A DNA stretch of 64,000 nucleotides from Solea solea (lineage: Eukaryota > Chordata > Actinopteri > Pleuronectiformes > Soleidae): the NCBI RefSeq assembly GCF_958295425.1, contig NC_081134.1, positions 6,818,054 through 6,882,053 of the forward strand. The letters are read 5' to 3'. A program made the position numbers and the translations under genes. The notes below the pieces were generated by a model. It was not told where the DNA came from. It saw only the letters and a program-made list of their open reading frames with translations, and ran no database searches. This document shows, in pieces, positions 1 through 19,421 of this stretch; the stretch's first letter is position 1, and each line of letters opens with the position of its first letter.

Positions 1-2809
1 GGTTCAACTATTCACAAATAATATTAGGTTTACAGAAATGGCAGGAAAATGGTTCAGAAATCTTATATTGTGCCCTGTATCTTTTCAAACATTTGCCCTG
101 TTTACAGGTCAAGGGTCACATGAGGTGACGATGTGACGCCAGTTAAGTGCAAGCCTGACATTGTGTAAAAAAAATTGATTAAAATACAAACATGATGTAA
201 AATAGATTGGTTCTGTTTTTGCATAAAATAAGGACATTCTCCAAATATTCTATATACATGAACATCGTCAAATTCTTACTTCAGCCTTTTCAAATTAAAA
301 GTCTTGGTCTTTGAGGAATGTAAACAAGCCGGATACGTTTGAAATTGTTAATAAACCCAGTGGGTATTATAACACTCTGTTGTAGAACAGAGATCTTAGA
401 TTATAGAGGTCACAAACATCTGTGAGATGTTGGGGTTTTTGTTGGGGGGGGGGGGCTGTTTATGAGAAAGAAAAGCACCTTCCGTTTCTCATGATGCTTG
501 TGAATCCCCATAAGCCACGTGAAAAGCCTCTGGTGTGTTTGTTACTGTGCTGAAGACAATTATGAGATCAGGCTTTGAAATATGTAAACTGAGTGAGTGG
601 TTTTCTCTTTGAGAAGCAAATGACGGTGGTCTCACTGCAACCACAGCTTGGGATTTAGCATCTTAGATGGGTTCCTTCTTCTGGTGAACGATCTGATGAA
701 AATGGGCCTGTTAATGACACATTGTGTTGTGTATATGCTGCAGCTATATACTCACTTAGAGGACAACAGAAATTACATGATTTCCAGACGCCAGGTGAAA
801 GAGATTTGTTTTGAGACAAACAGATTACCAGCTGCTTGTTTCATTCCGAAACCACAGGTGGTTTCCATACGTTGTTTTTGTGTCTAAAAAGATGAAACAC
901 CTGTGAAAAGACTGCAGATCTGAAGCAAATCTGTTACAAGCAATCAGGCTTTGGGGTTTAAAAATGAAGGTTTTTGTCTGTCTGCTTTATGAGTCATCAG
1001 TGGATTATATTTGGTGCTTGGCCTTTTTTAAAAAAAAATTTTTTATTGCAGCTGCTGACACAGACATACCCCCACAACCCACACCAGCAGAGAACCACAC
1101 AGATTTCCTCTTAAATGTGCAAACACAGACAAAACCATCTCCAAGCAGCACGTTTTTTTTAAATTCATCTCAGTTTTCCAAAGCCCCGTAGACTGTAGAT
1201 GGTCGAACCAAATACGCAGAAGAAACTGCAGAAGCTTTAAAGATGATTACGTGCCTCAGGAAGGTGTAGATATTATTGGCCGGAGAAAATATTTAGTATA
1301 ATAATAATTGGAATCGAAATGAATTGAAATGTAGTGAAATATTGGCTGGATCACTATAACTGTATTTTTTGGCGCCTTGTGGGTTCAGCCTATTATATTT
1401 CGAAGAAAATCCAACAGAGAAGAGGCGCGTGGCGAGTAATAGAGATGCATGAGCAGTTGCACAACTGGTAAGGTTAGGGTGAAATAATAAAGTATATCAG
1501 AAGGTGTAATGGTAATAAACTGAATCTAGTACAGATTCACCACCTGTATGGTTTAACGGCAACAAAGCTTTTACTTTCCTTTGGATCCCATCTTCATATC
1601 ACTCACATGTTATCAGTTGTCACCTTCCCTGTGTGTAACAGTTAAAGCATCACTTTAGCAGAAAAGATAAGCCTTATCACTGTCGCACCCATTGGCTCTG
1701 CAGCAGAAAGCCCACAGACAGCATCTTATACACAATCAGCCTTCAACAGTAGCCACAGTGCACTGGTGACAAACAATGTAATGTGTGACACATGAAATGC
1801 AGTAAAGTTCTTCATATGTTGTTGTGACACGGTCAGGGCAGCTACATTTGTTCTGGTGTTGTAGGAGGAAGTTACAGGTGCAACACCGCAAGCCATGGAT
1901 GGCTAAAAAAAAGAAAAAGAAGGAAGTAGTGAGTCATTACCATTCTAACAATACACAAAAACAGCACACAAAAGGGTCTGTCAGTGTGTTCGTTAACATT
2001 TCAGCACACACACTAGTGGATGATGAGGAAGTAAAGGATGAATAAATAAATACAAGCAGGCTGTTGTTGGTACGTCAATCATGTCCATTGGGATTCTTAA
2101 ACCAAACTGTCAAATACATCCTCCGTATAACTTGTGCAAAAGTGCTCAAGTAGAAGAGAGAGACCACGGTGGATGATGCAATTCTGGTGTTGGATGAGGG
2201 CAGATGAGGTCCCGCGGAAGGGTGAACAACCCTTTTTTCTTTTGCCACTGTGCTGCAGAGAAACGATACACTATCTCCCCAAAAACACAGCCGAGCTCTG
2301 GCACCCAGGGCTTGTTTCCAAAAAACTCTGACGTATTTGATGATGTAATGGAACACTTTACCTTTAGGTAGTTGCACGCTCTTCATATATGAGCCTCTGT
2401 TAGTGCAAATGTTAGTCTGGGTGCCCGAAGAGCACTATAATATTAAAAGCTTGTTTAATTACAATATAGTACACACGATTACCTAAATGTAAGAATTGCT
2501 CGACCACCATGTTGTTAATGGCTAAACTAAACACCTTTTGAGTTTTAGTGGCAACTGAAGACTACCATAGGTTCTTCTCTTTGGTCAGAATGGAAGAGAG
2601 AGGGGGAATATTCAGCTTCAACATGCAAATTTACCAACTGCTGTTGGTGAATCTTACACATCATACGTTTAATTCTACACCACAGCTGTGTTTTTGTGTC
2701 ATTTAGTGCTAGAAAATTCAAATGAAGGCCTGAAATGACGAGGGCCTGTTCACAGACATTGACAACAGCGACCACAAGTGGTTGAATGAAGTACAGCATC
2801 TACGAGTGA
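1..2809. other. No recognised gene; non-coding flank of ints15
   Basis: I see no exon with recognisable protein similarity on either strand. The short open frames here have no familiar sequence and no consistent splice borders. A G run lies near 445-456. The sequence is AT-rich and not obviously repetitive. It lies downstream of the 3' end of ints15. Confidence 0.6.
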
Positions 2810-2821
2810 AGTACAAAAATA

Positions 2822-2827
2822 TTTATT
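2822..2827 (-). terminator. ints15: Candidate poly(A) signal of ints15
   Basis: TTTATT on the plus strand reads AATAAA on the gene strand, about 155 nt after the ints15 stop codon. It is the first canonical hexamer I found downstream of the stop. Cleavage would fall near 2800-2812. Confidence 0.55.
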
Positions 2828-2981
2828 AAACACACATTTTAAGACTAACAATCCTTCTCTAATGCAAATATGTTTAACATTATAATACATAATAATCATT
2901 CATACAAAAATTCAAAAATACTGACACCAACACACACACACACACCTACACGTCTGCAAACAAAGCCAGGCCCTGTTTCAT

Positions 2982-5900
2982 TTAGTGGCTTGGTCGGAAG
3001 GGAAAGGGCATCCCTGTCATGAAAGGCTGACCGGGATACTGAGGGTGTGGGGCAGCGTGTGTGGCGAGCGGGGTGTGTGCAGGGTGCGCGGGGTGTGCGG
3101 CGATGGGGGAATGAGCTGCATGTGGGCTGAAGGCCAGCGGAGGAGTGTGGATGTTGTTGTAGTACATCACCGGACCTGACAGCACCAACTGGAGCAAACT
3201 GGACATAAAGAAAAAAAAAGGGAAGATGGAGAAAGATATGAATGGAATGATGGGACAAGAAATAGATAAAGTACATGGTGCACAATAGATTTCTATATAC
3301 CCATTCACATATGCAGTTGCAGGTGTCTTAGCTGATTGGTCCTGCGGTGGAGTTCCCTTGAACCACTCACAGCCAGACTGTTTGTGCTAATTTTTAAATA
3401 AACCTTTCAAATGGTGTGTTGTAGTGCGTTGCTGGAAGTTTCTTAAAAGTTTGAAAAAGGGAGTCTCCACATTCAGGCTCAGGTTTTCCCCTCGGTCTGG
3501 TCGTAACAGGGCAGAACAGTTCTGATTAACATGGGATTTCATGTCAACGTTGACTTCTATATGTAAATATAATAAACGGTTTGCACTGAGTGTGTACATA
3601 TGAAATGAGGTCTTTGCATTCATTTAAAAACAGTATGAGTATGTGTGAAAATGCAACTCAAAGTGACACAGTTTGATGGTTGTGTGCGTTGTGACTGCAC
3701 CTAATTCACAACAGGTTGAGAATATCCCTATTTATTTTATTTCAAAGTAGCCTGAAATGATGTCTTACCTCTGCATCTGATATCAACTTTAACCACCTTA
3801 CTCCTTATTCTTAGTTTACTGAGCTTGGATACATTTTATTTATATTTTATTTTATTCAGCTGTGACATTATGAGACACGATACAAGTTCTCAGTGGATGT
3901 GAATGTATTCTTAAAAAACTCCAAAAAGCGCTTACTTGTTATGGGGGAGGCGGGAACAAATGGCTCTCAGATCCTCTGTAGAGACAATACGACACGTAGA
4001 AAGCAGTCATCAAACATCACAGCAGGAAAAAAACCATCTCATCAATAAATCTGTGTCTTATTTAACCATATGTTGAAGCTTAAACCTGTATCTCTTTAAA
4101 TGGTGCTCTGTTCACTGGTCCATTATTTCTCAATTACATTAAAAGCTACAGCTAAAGTTAAGTTAAATACATAAACATCCTCAAATGTTCCTTCCATAAC
4201 TCCCTCAAGCCTTTTTCATACTTGCGTGAGGCACCAAGCCAGGACATCGCCCACTTTATAGCCTATAAACCAAGCCTTCAGTCTATGCGTCCTCTTTATT
4301 TCCCTAATCACCTCCTCTGTACCAGTTTCACCCTTCCACGCCTATCATACACACTTACCTCTTGAGCAGAGTAGCGCTCTATTGGCCATGGCGACCTGGA
4401 GGGCCTGTGCCAGCCGGTCCAGGGTCAGCTGAGACAATGTGTGCATGTCTTCAGATGAGGTATGCGTATGTTTGTCAGCCTGGTCCAACAATCTGGAAAG
4501 GTCGGAGGTCAGCGCAGCCAAGGACTCCAGCTGGAGCAACGCCAGGCGGCCGAAAAGCCCCTTCTCATTGAGTATATTTGGCAACAACATGAAGACCTAC
4601 ATGAAGCAGGAGAGGGAAACTGGTTTGTATTATTGGAGGACCTAGGATTTTACAATATAGTTCACAAAATAGCTCACTTAAGAACTGCATTAAACTCTCA
4701 AGTCACTACCACTTTTCAGTTGTGCCCCTGCCTGCCCTGCATGATGTGATCACCACACACATTCACAGACTCTGTGAGGGCCTGTGATGTTAATTCAAGG
4801 GCTCAGAGAAAGGGGCTTTTCTGTATTTGGTTGAATGACTCGATATTGTGCATCCCTACAAACCTGTAAAACACTTAAATGAAGTGCAGAGAAAAGAAGA
4901 CCAGCGTCTTGGTGATTTTCAGTGCTGCCACTGCTCAGCGCCACCTTCTTGTCTCTCCTGAAAGCCAGTGGTGCTTTAACACACCAACGCACCAACCCTC
5001 CTAAAGGTGTGACATCGAGTGAGCTGATTGGCTGACTGCCAGAGAGGGGGGAGTTTAGGAAGGTGATGAGGACCAGACGAGGGTCATCTTGGATCCACGA
5101 CGCAATCATCTGGAGGAGTTCTATTGGAGGGGTGAGCTCCTCTACACACACACACAGACACAAAAGAATATTAAAATGACAAATGGGATTAAAAAAATTA
5201 AATAATGATGAAATAATTTAGCTTTTAAAGAAGAAAATGATGACAATGCATAGATTCTGCCGATATTTCTGATATTAAAAAAACATTTTGGTCGCAGTTT
5301 AATGATATGTGTTCAAATAGTGCTGGTTTAGCTCATAGGAAGCTACTCCTTACGATACAAGTATCGGATTGGGACTCGGCATTGTCAAATACTATCGGCA
5401 ATACCTGACGTGAGGTCATAGAGAGTGGTGACAGCAGTGATGAATTGGCAGCAGAAGCGTGGACTGGTGCTGTGGATATTCTGAAGGGTGGGGACTGAGC
5501 CTGGCACCATACTGCAGTAGTCATCGACCAGCACCTGTGCCAGACGCACACAGAAGACTCGGTGCGTTCTCTGCAGGACACAAACACAACCACAGGCTTA
5601 TATTCAGTACATCCACATTTAGTACAGACTTTCTCACATCAAACAATTAAGTAGGTATACTTGTGTAAATCCTCACCTGTAGCCAGGTGGCAGTGCATTC
5701 CAAGATAGGAATCCGGCCCACAGCGACTGCCATAGAGACCAACTTGCCTAACAGAGCCATGCGGCTTTCATCTGCTTGGTTGCCTTGGAGACTGAAGAGG
5801 GCGGAGAACATCAGCTGACGGACAGTGTCACGACTCTGCTCCTGGAAACAGCTGCACATGATCTCCAACAGCTGCAGCTCCTGGAGAGCACTCATCCTCT

Positions 5901-6170
5901 GTAAGAAATAAAGAAAGATTAATGGCTGCTTGTGTTTGTATTTGTATGGGTTTGTGCACACCAATCATGTTTTACCCTGCCAGGTGTGTTTCTGTCCTTG
6001 GGTGCATGCAGAATAAACTCCTCTATCAGCTCCAGGGTCTTGGAGTCAACCTGAGGTGGCTGTCTCCCAGACTGCACCATGTTACAGATGTAGATGTCCA
6101 GATGGTACAGCAGCTCCTTGGCTGCGCTCAGCACATCCCGAGGCAGCAGTGACTGACGAATGTCACCCAT
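2982..6170 (-). CDS. ints15: Integrator complex subunit 15 (C7orf26 orthologue)
   Basis: INTS15 is a subunit of the nuclear Integrator complex, which acts with RNA polymerase II in snRNA 3'-end processing and promoter-proximal termination. Coding exons in gene order are 6170-5976, 5898-5677, 5570-5405, 5141-4864, 4596-4359, 3975-3936 and 3198-2982. All have GT-AG borders and compatible phases and give 451 residues, against about 449 in human. The start MGDIRQSLLPRDVLSAAKE matches the human N terminus. LQELQLLEIMCSCFQEQ, DPRLVLITFLNSPL and RWCVKAPLA are near-identical blocks, and LDRLAQALQVAMA precedes a 40-nt exon. The last exon encodes a Pro/His/Ala-rich tail ending FPFRPSH. The ATG lies 6 nt inside an exon whose acceptor is at 6178-6177, so a 5' non-coding exon must exist upstream. 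The gene is divergent from rgs11. I am very sure of the identity. Confidence 0.95.
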
Positions 6171-6917
6171 TAGCACCTGGCAATCAAAGAAAAATTCTGT
6201 CACGATGTCACAGACTCAACTTTTATAGCCTTCAATTTAAAACATCTACTTTTAACGCCAACGTGTTAACTGTGTCAATGCTATTTCCTGCTTCACAAAA
6301 AAATCGTCTGGCTGGTTAATGACATTCTTGCAAGAATTTAGATTATTAGACTTTTTGAAATATTGTTTCAAAACTAGTGGGCTGAACAGTACAAAATAGG
6401 GCATGCACATGTTTTTAAAGATTAAGGTTTGCTCCTGAGTAACAACTGTGGTATTAAAATTATTTACAAACATACAGACAAGTTTACATTACGTATATAT
6501 ACTGTATGTATAAATATATAGTGTGTTTGTTTGTGTATATGTACATACATACATGATATATATCAGATATTTTAGATTTTTTAAATTCCATGTTACGCCA
6601 CTGGAACTTACGTGCCCTGTCTTTTAACTGTGCATTTCGTATTCTCTGTGTTTTTATTGAAGTTCCTTCTTGATATGAAAAGGTAAAGGTTAAACGTGCC
6701 GATAAAATAAAGTGTTTCGAAAGACACATTGCCACATTTAAGTAGATGTTAACTATAGTTGCTGCCGCTACAGCTAGTGTTAGCAAGGTTAGCTTAAACA
6801 AAGGCTTTCGTATATTCCGCAACAGATCCCGCTTCTCTTCATTGTCACATAATACTTTTTAAAAAACAAACACTTGCATTTAGTCGAGCTCTAATTTTAC
6901 AAACATGACATACTTAC

Positions 6918-7060
6918 TAGATTATCTAACGGTGAGACTTATGAACGATCCCAAGAGCGTCAGCGGAACGACTTCCTGTCTACGAATGCCAGCGTGGGAC
7001 AAAAATAAAGCAGTTGACTTTTCATTGAGGCGGCGCATGTGCTGGTTAAAAATGTCAACA
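6918..7060 (-). other. ints15: Probable 5' non-coding exon of ints15
   Basis: The ints15 ATG exon begins with a splice acceptor, so an upstream leader exon is needed. A good donor, GTAAGTA, reads on the minus strand immediately below 6918. The upstream boundary (transcription start) is not visible; 7060 is a guess. Confidence 0.4.
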
Positions 7061-7274
7061 AAGACGGTCACTAAGAGCGCATGCGTCACTACGGAAGAGT
7101 ATTAAGGCATTATATAAAAAATAATAACAATTTGGAAACAAAATAAAATTCTATGTAAGGAAAATTAATACATTTTTGCTGTTGTCTGTTACAAGCTTTA
7201 ATAATGATATACCCACAAACAACAAACACTGACATAGTACAGAAGAGGATTATGGCCATATTTGTGATTAAAAA

Positions 7275-7375
7275 ATAAAACAGACTGATTTATGAGATTA
7301 AAGTCAGAATTCTGAGATTAAATTCAGAATTGTGACCCTTTTCTCAGAATTCAGATTTTTTTTCTCAGAATTCTG
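7275..7375. repeat. Short degenerate repeat built on TCAGAATTCTGA
   Basis: The block repeats GAGATTAAAGTCAGAATTCTGAG-like units and then their inverted form (CTCAGAATTC), so it is both tandem and palindromic. It lies between the ints15 and rgs11 promoters. Confidence 0.6.
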
Positions 7376-7788
7376 GAATCTTTGTGTAAAAAGATGAGGT
7401 GGCCCACATGTCGGTAAGTTGTTTGTGTTGTTTTTTATTGCTTATTTGTTTGTTTTTACCAGTAAAATGACTTCATATTATTATTAGATCTATTTAATAC
7501 ATAATAAATAAATACTATTATATGTTGTAAATTAGCTTGTTAGAACTCAGACAACAGTTCTGTCAAAAATATATAAATTTGCCTCACACAGAATAAAATG
7601 TGACAAAAATCACATGTGTTTGCTCATGTGCTTCTATATCACGCGGATAGACAACAGCTGTCTTTTTTTTTTTACATGTAATAAATACACAATTTCAGAC
7701 ACAATTCATGATGAAGTGACTGGCACACTGTAATCCTGTCTAATCTACACGGGGGCGCGCCTCCGTCACTGGACCTCTTGATGGAATT

Positions 7789-7812
7789 AAAAAAAAAAAA
7801 AAAAAAAAAAAA
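7789..7812 (+). repeat. Poly(A) run of 24 in the likely rgs11 leader
   Basis: A continuous run of 24 A residues lies about 105 nt before the rgs11 ATG. It may be in the 5' UTR. Confidence 0.85.
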
Positions 7813-7916
7813 CAGGAAACAGCGGTGCACTCTCCGATGCGCGCTCCCGACAGCACTTCTGTCTTGCACTTTACCACCGTCCCGTCGAGTGTGATCTCAA
7901 AGTAAGAGCGTGCAAG

Positions 7917-15425
<7,509 letters not shown>

Positions 15426-15608
15426 CACCAGGCACAAAAGAACATATCAGACTCCGTCGCCGCCATCTCTCATTGTCTCAAAAAACTCTTCCTAATGTTT
15501 TATCTCAAAACGAGTCACAGCCATAGCTAGAAGTTCAAGTTTGAGAAGTGCACAGCCTCCTCTTAGAGCATGTAAGTGACAACACGTCTTTTTCCCCAGA
15601 GCATGAGC

Positions 15609-15614
15609 AATAAA
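15609..15614 (+). terminator. rgs11: Candidate poly(A) signal of rgs11
   Basis: AATAAA lies 184 nt after the rgs11 stop codon. A second hexamer at 16158-16163 would give a longer 3' UTR that includes the telomere-like units and stops short of the hairpin. Confidence 0.45.
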
Positions 15615-18600
15615 CAGCATAAACAGGAGCCTCTAACCCTAACCCTAACCCTGTATACTCACCCTGCATCGACATCCCATCTCAGTCAGAACATCTGAAC
15701 AACCAAACCGTATGATCTCCTGTCTCTCACAAGCAGCTTTATTTAATATTGATGTGTCATTTTACATTTTCCTCCAGACAGTTTTACTCGTTTTCATCAT
15801 TCCACGCTGCAGCGTCATATAAGCATGTTTTCACCCGTCACAACAGCATTCACTCCCAGGTTAAACCATGTGTGTAGTCTGTGTTGTGTTGTTGATTTTT
15901 CTCCCGTCTTCCGTCTGTTAGTCTCATGGGTACTGCCGTTTCCTTTACTGCACAGTCTCTCTCTCTCTAGTGGCTGCACAGTAACCGTGTTCACACTTGA
16001 CATAAATCTGTGGTTGACAATCTTTTCAGCTTGTGATCACTACGACTGACTGCCGGTCTCATCCTCCTCCCCTGAAGTGTAACATTTTAAAAAGGGTTTA
16101 TTGGCAAAAATTGAGTATAGCACCCATTAAATATGTTTGTACAAGTGTTACAAGTACAATAAAAAGCATAAACCCAAACCTGAAAAACCAGCCGGAGTGT
16201 GCATTTTGCTTTTTGAAGCACAACATTCTTTCTGGTATGTGAAGGCCACCGTAGTCGGACGTCACTAATCCTAAACACACCTAAACGTGTCGAGATCAAC
16301 AAAAAGTTAAGCTTTTGAGTTTTATTTCTCATATTTAGACTGTAAGACGAGACGAGAAGGAGCTCCAACAGGGTGAAAATATCAAATATTCCAAAATAAC
16401 AACACAAACCAACACAAACAACACATCCCAAGAAAAATCTTGGGATGTTTTGACTCCCACTGTCTCAACAATGGCTGCAAAGAGACGACTTCCAAGACAA
16501 TAATCAGTAATACACTATGATAAACATGTAAAGTTTCATTTAAAGCCTAATGTGTAACTGTGTAAGGCCTGGTGTGTGAGTCACTTTGAAATCCTCCACC
16601 ACAAAGTTTTTGATGAAAAATAAATATCTAATTAAAGGACTGTGGGTCTGAATCCCATCTCTTACAGACAAAAACAAGACTTAAAATTCTTAACACTCAC
16701 ATGCCAGGCACACTGAAAAAAAAACCCCACTATTACATTTATGTTAAATTGATCTGCAGCCCTGATCCATGTCAGCTTTGCAGGACTGTTTTATTAGTGA
16801 TAGAGGGAAGCTATATACGAGGACACACGCGCACAAAGACGTGCATTTCAGCACAAGCACTTTCAACATTTCCGCCGATTACAATAATCTGCTTTACACA
16901 ATTTCACAATCCACTCTAAGCGCATGAGAGTGTTAGTGTGAGTGTGGCTGTCCATATTTATAGCACTGAAAACATAAATCTCACAACTGCCCTCTTTATA
17001 CAAAACATTTATTTTTGGTTGTCTCACTTGCTTGTTTTTAAAAGAGTACAGTTTCGAAAACAAACATGTTTACAGTTTCTCCATCCTAATTGTGCATGCA
17101 GTGAGAGCTGGAGTGTGTCACAGCAATAAAACTCCTCTTCACACTTAAATAACAAATAGAATAACTGATTCACTGTCACAAATGAGAAAAACAAAACAAC
17201 GAAAGGAAGGCTGTGTGTGGAAAAATAAAATATCAATAGGAAAAAAAAATCACTGACCAAACACAAACCGTGTCTTTAAAATAGAATATACACACACACA
17301 CACACACACTCGCAGGAGGCACTGGACACAATAATCTCAATGTACATTCATAAGGCTCCCTTTCATACACATTCTGTATGGGCTATGAACATTGTCTTAT
17401 AGAGGATAAATCATAAAAGTGGTTCAGCAAAGAGGTAAGGTTTCAGAGTGGGAGAATAAAATAGAATGATTAGATACGACACCGAGTCATTAAGTTTCGA
17501 TATAAATTATGTATAATTGTACGAGCACGTGACCAACGCACCATTTACAGTCTACAAAAACAATCGATTTGTTTACAGGAATGAGGAGGTATCCTGTATC
17601 TCAAATCACTGCACCTACATTTGCTGCTCAATGCAAAAAAAAATAAAAAAGTACAGTGTTTGAAATTTAGCAACATTCATTAGTGAAGTTGCAGATGAAT
17701 ATAAATATCCCTCAACTCACCCTTTGCCCAAGTGTCTTGAAGGAACTATGAGGCCTTAAAAGATGTTTAGTTTGTCTGTCACGACAAACAATTCATACAA
17801 TCAGGCGATTGTACACTTATAAAAAAAAGTATATCTTCAATTTCTGCCTAATGAAAACATTTCCCCTAAATGTGACGATGATGTAAAAACCTTTAACCAG
17901 TGGCTGAGACTCTGATGTAAAAGGTCCAGTGTGTGGGGTTTAGAGAAATATTGTGACTGAACTTAACAGAAAACCTCTTGCAGACTTCCCATGAAATACA
18001 AAAGGCTTTTTTTTTTTACAGTAATAAATACAAATATTATTTTAGGTTTCCATTAATAGTTACCCCTAAACTTCTACACAATAGCCCTTTATGAGGCAGT
18101 AGTTTAAATGATTTAATAGCATTTGTGAGGTTTATTAGGCTTCGCAAAAAGTGCAGTTTACTCTTTTTTTTTTTTTTCTTCTTTAAATGGTTCTTAGACG
18201 ACTCTAAAGATGAGAAGCAAATAGATGAAGATTACATGATACACTTTTTCACCCTGACCTGCGGGAATAATGAAAATACAGGATGCTAACGAGGAGCGGT
18301 TACACCACATGTAAATATAACAGTATATTTTATCAGTTAAGTCAGTGACAGACTGGATAAAAAACATTTCCACAAAGTGCTTGTCATTATAAATATTGTT
18401 AATATTCATACTTTAGCCCAATAAAATATTTACCTACAGACTATGTACAAAGTCCTGGTCATGAGGTCATGCGGTCCACTACCTGAAGGCTCCCACGTTT
18501 AAACCTTAGCTGGTAAACAGGTGTAAACCACCTAAGAGGTTTCAGCAGGTTTGTTTTAGGTCTCAACGTTTTATTATTATTAAGGTTGTTTTTTTTTTGG

Positions 18601-18957
18601 AGACGCATAAAAACAGTTTCACACTGTGAACATGAGCACAGAAACCACAGACCTATGGGAGTATAGGTTTAAATATTCCACAGGTGAGTGAAGCCCGATT
18701 TAAACGCCATCTCTTGACACTTTCGATTCGCTTAAACTAGCTTTCTGTCATCTCTGTGTCACCAAACACCTGATATCAGCCTGATGTAGTCTTTCACCTC
18801 TTTTTAACAACTTGGCTAATAACTGCTTCAAAGACATTTGCAGATCTCACTCACGTCCTTGTCACACGATAACCTTGTCACCTCTCTCTTTACTGCATGT
18901 TTGTTAAAGGAAGCACGTTTCATAGTTAGGGTTTACAGCTTGTTTTGGAAGTTCTTT

Positions 18958-18962
<5 letters not shown>

Positions 18963-19022
<60 letters not shown>
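18963..19022. repeat. TA microsatellite
   Basis: Two (TA)n blocks are separated by CAGACATACATA. Located just beyond the 3' end of pgap6. Confidence 0.95.
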
Positions 19023-19025
<3 letters not shown>

Positions 19026-19094
19026 TGGCTGAGCATGATATCGGCTCATCCCTACAGTTGAGACTGTATAAGCCTGATGGGTGCTGTCAGCTTG

Positions 19095-19100
19095 TTTATT
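19095..19100 (-). terminator. pgap6: Candidate poly(A) signal of pgap6
   Basis: TTTATT on the plus strand is AATAAA on the gene strand, about 320 nt after the stop codon. Confidence 0.45.
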
Positions 19101-19421
19101 TGTATCAATATTAAAGCCACGTTTTGATGAAATTTTTGACATAATTGAGGAAGAGATTTTGGATGTACTTTTACTGAGAGCACAACAGCAGTGCACAAAA
19201 CAGAGGTGGTCAGTGCGTTGACTGAAACAATCAAGAAAGCCAGAGTGAAAAGAAGTCTTTGGTCTTAAGTCGGTGGAAACGTTGCACCGCAACTTTAAAA
19301 GTGTCATTCAACAGAGCATAAATCAGACTGCTGAGGCTTAAAGTCATTGTGTTAACACCCCAGTGTATGTAGAACTTACACAGAAGACAATCATCACCTC
19401 CATACAGCACCTCTTAACCCA

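Larger units (their letters stand above)
6919..7916. promoter_or_regulatory. Divergent promoter interval between ints15 and rgs11
   Basis: The two genes run head to head. The interval between the likely ints15 leader donor and the rgs11 ATG is about 1 kb and should contain both promoters. No TATA box stands out. It holds an AATTCTGAG-type simple repeat (7275-7375) and a 24-nt A run (7789-7812) in the likely rgs11 leader. Confidence 0.4.
15426..19094. other. Convergent intergenic region between rgs11 and pgap6
   Basis: No exon was recognised between the rgs11 stop and the pgap6 3' end. Candidate rgs11 poly(A) signals (AATAAA) lie at 15609-15614 and 16158-16163. Three CCCTAA telomere-like units lie at 15633-15652, and a perfect short hairpin at about 16425-16448. 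A CA tract is near 17290. A TA-rich tract at 18963-19022 is interrupted by CAGACATAC. The region is otherwise AT-rich and unremarkable. Confidence 0.6.

Noticed and set aside
2985..3179. Plus-strand frame opposite the last ints15 exon
   Set aside because: It is the antisense shadow of the Pro/His/Ala-rich ints15 C terminus.
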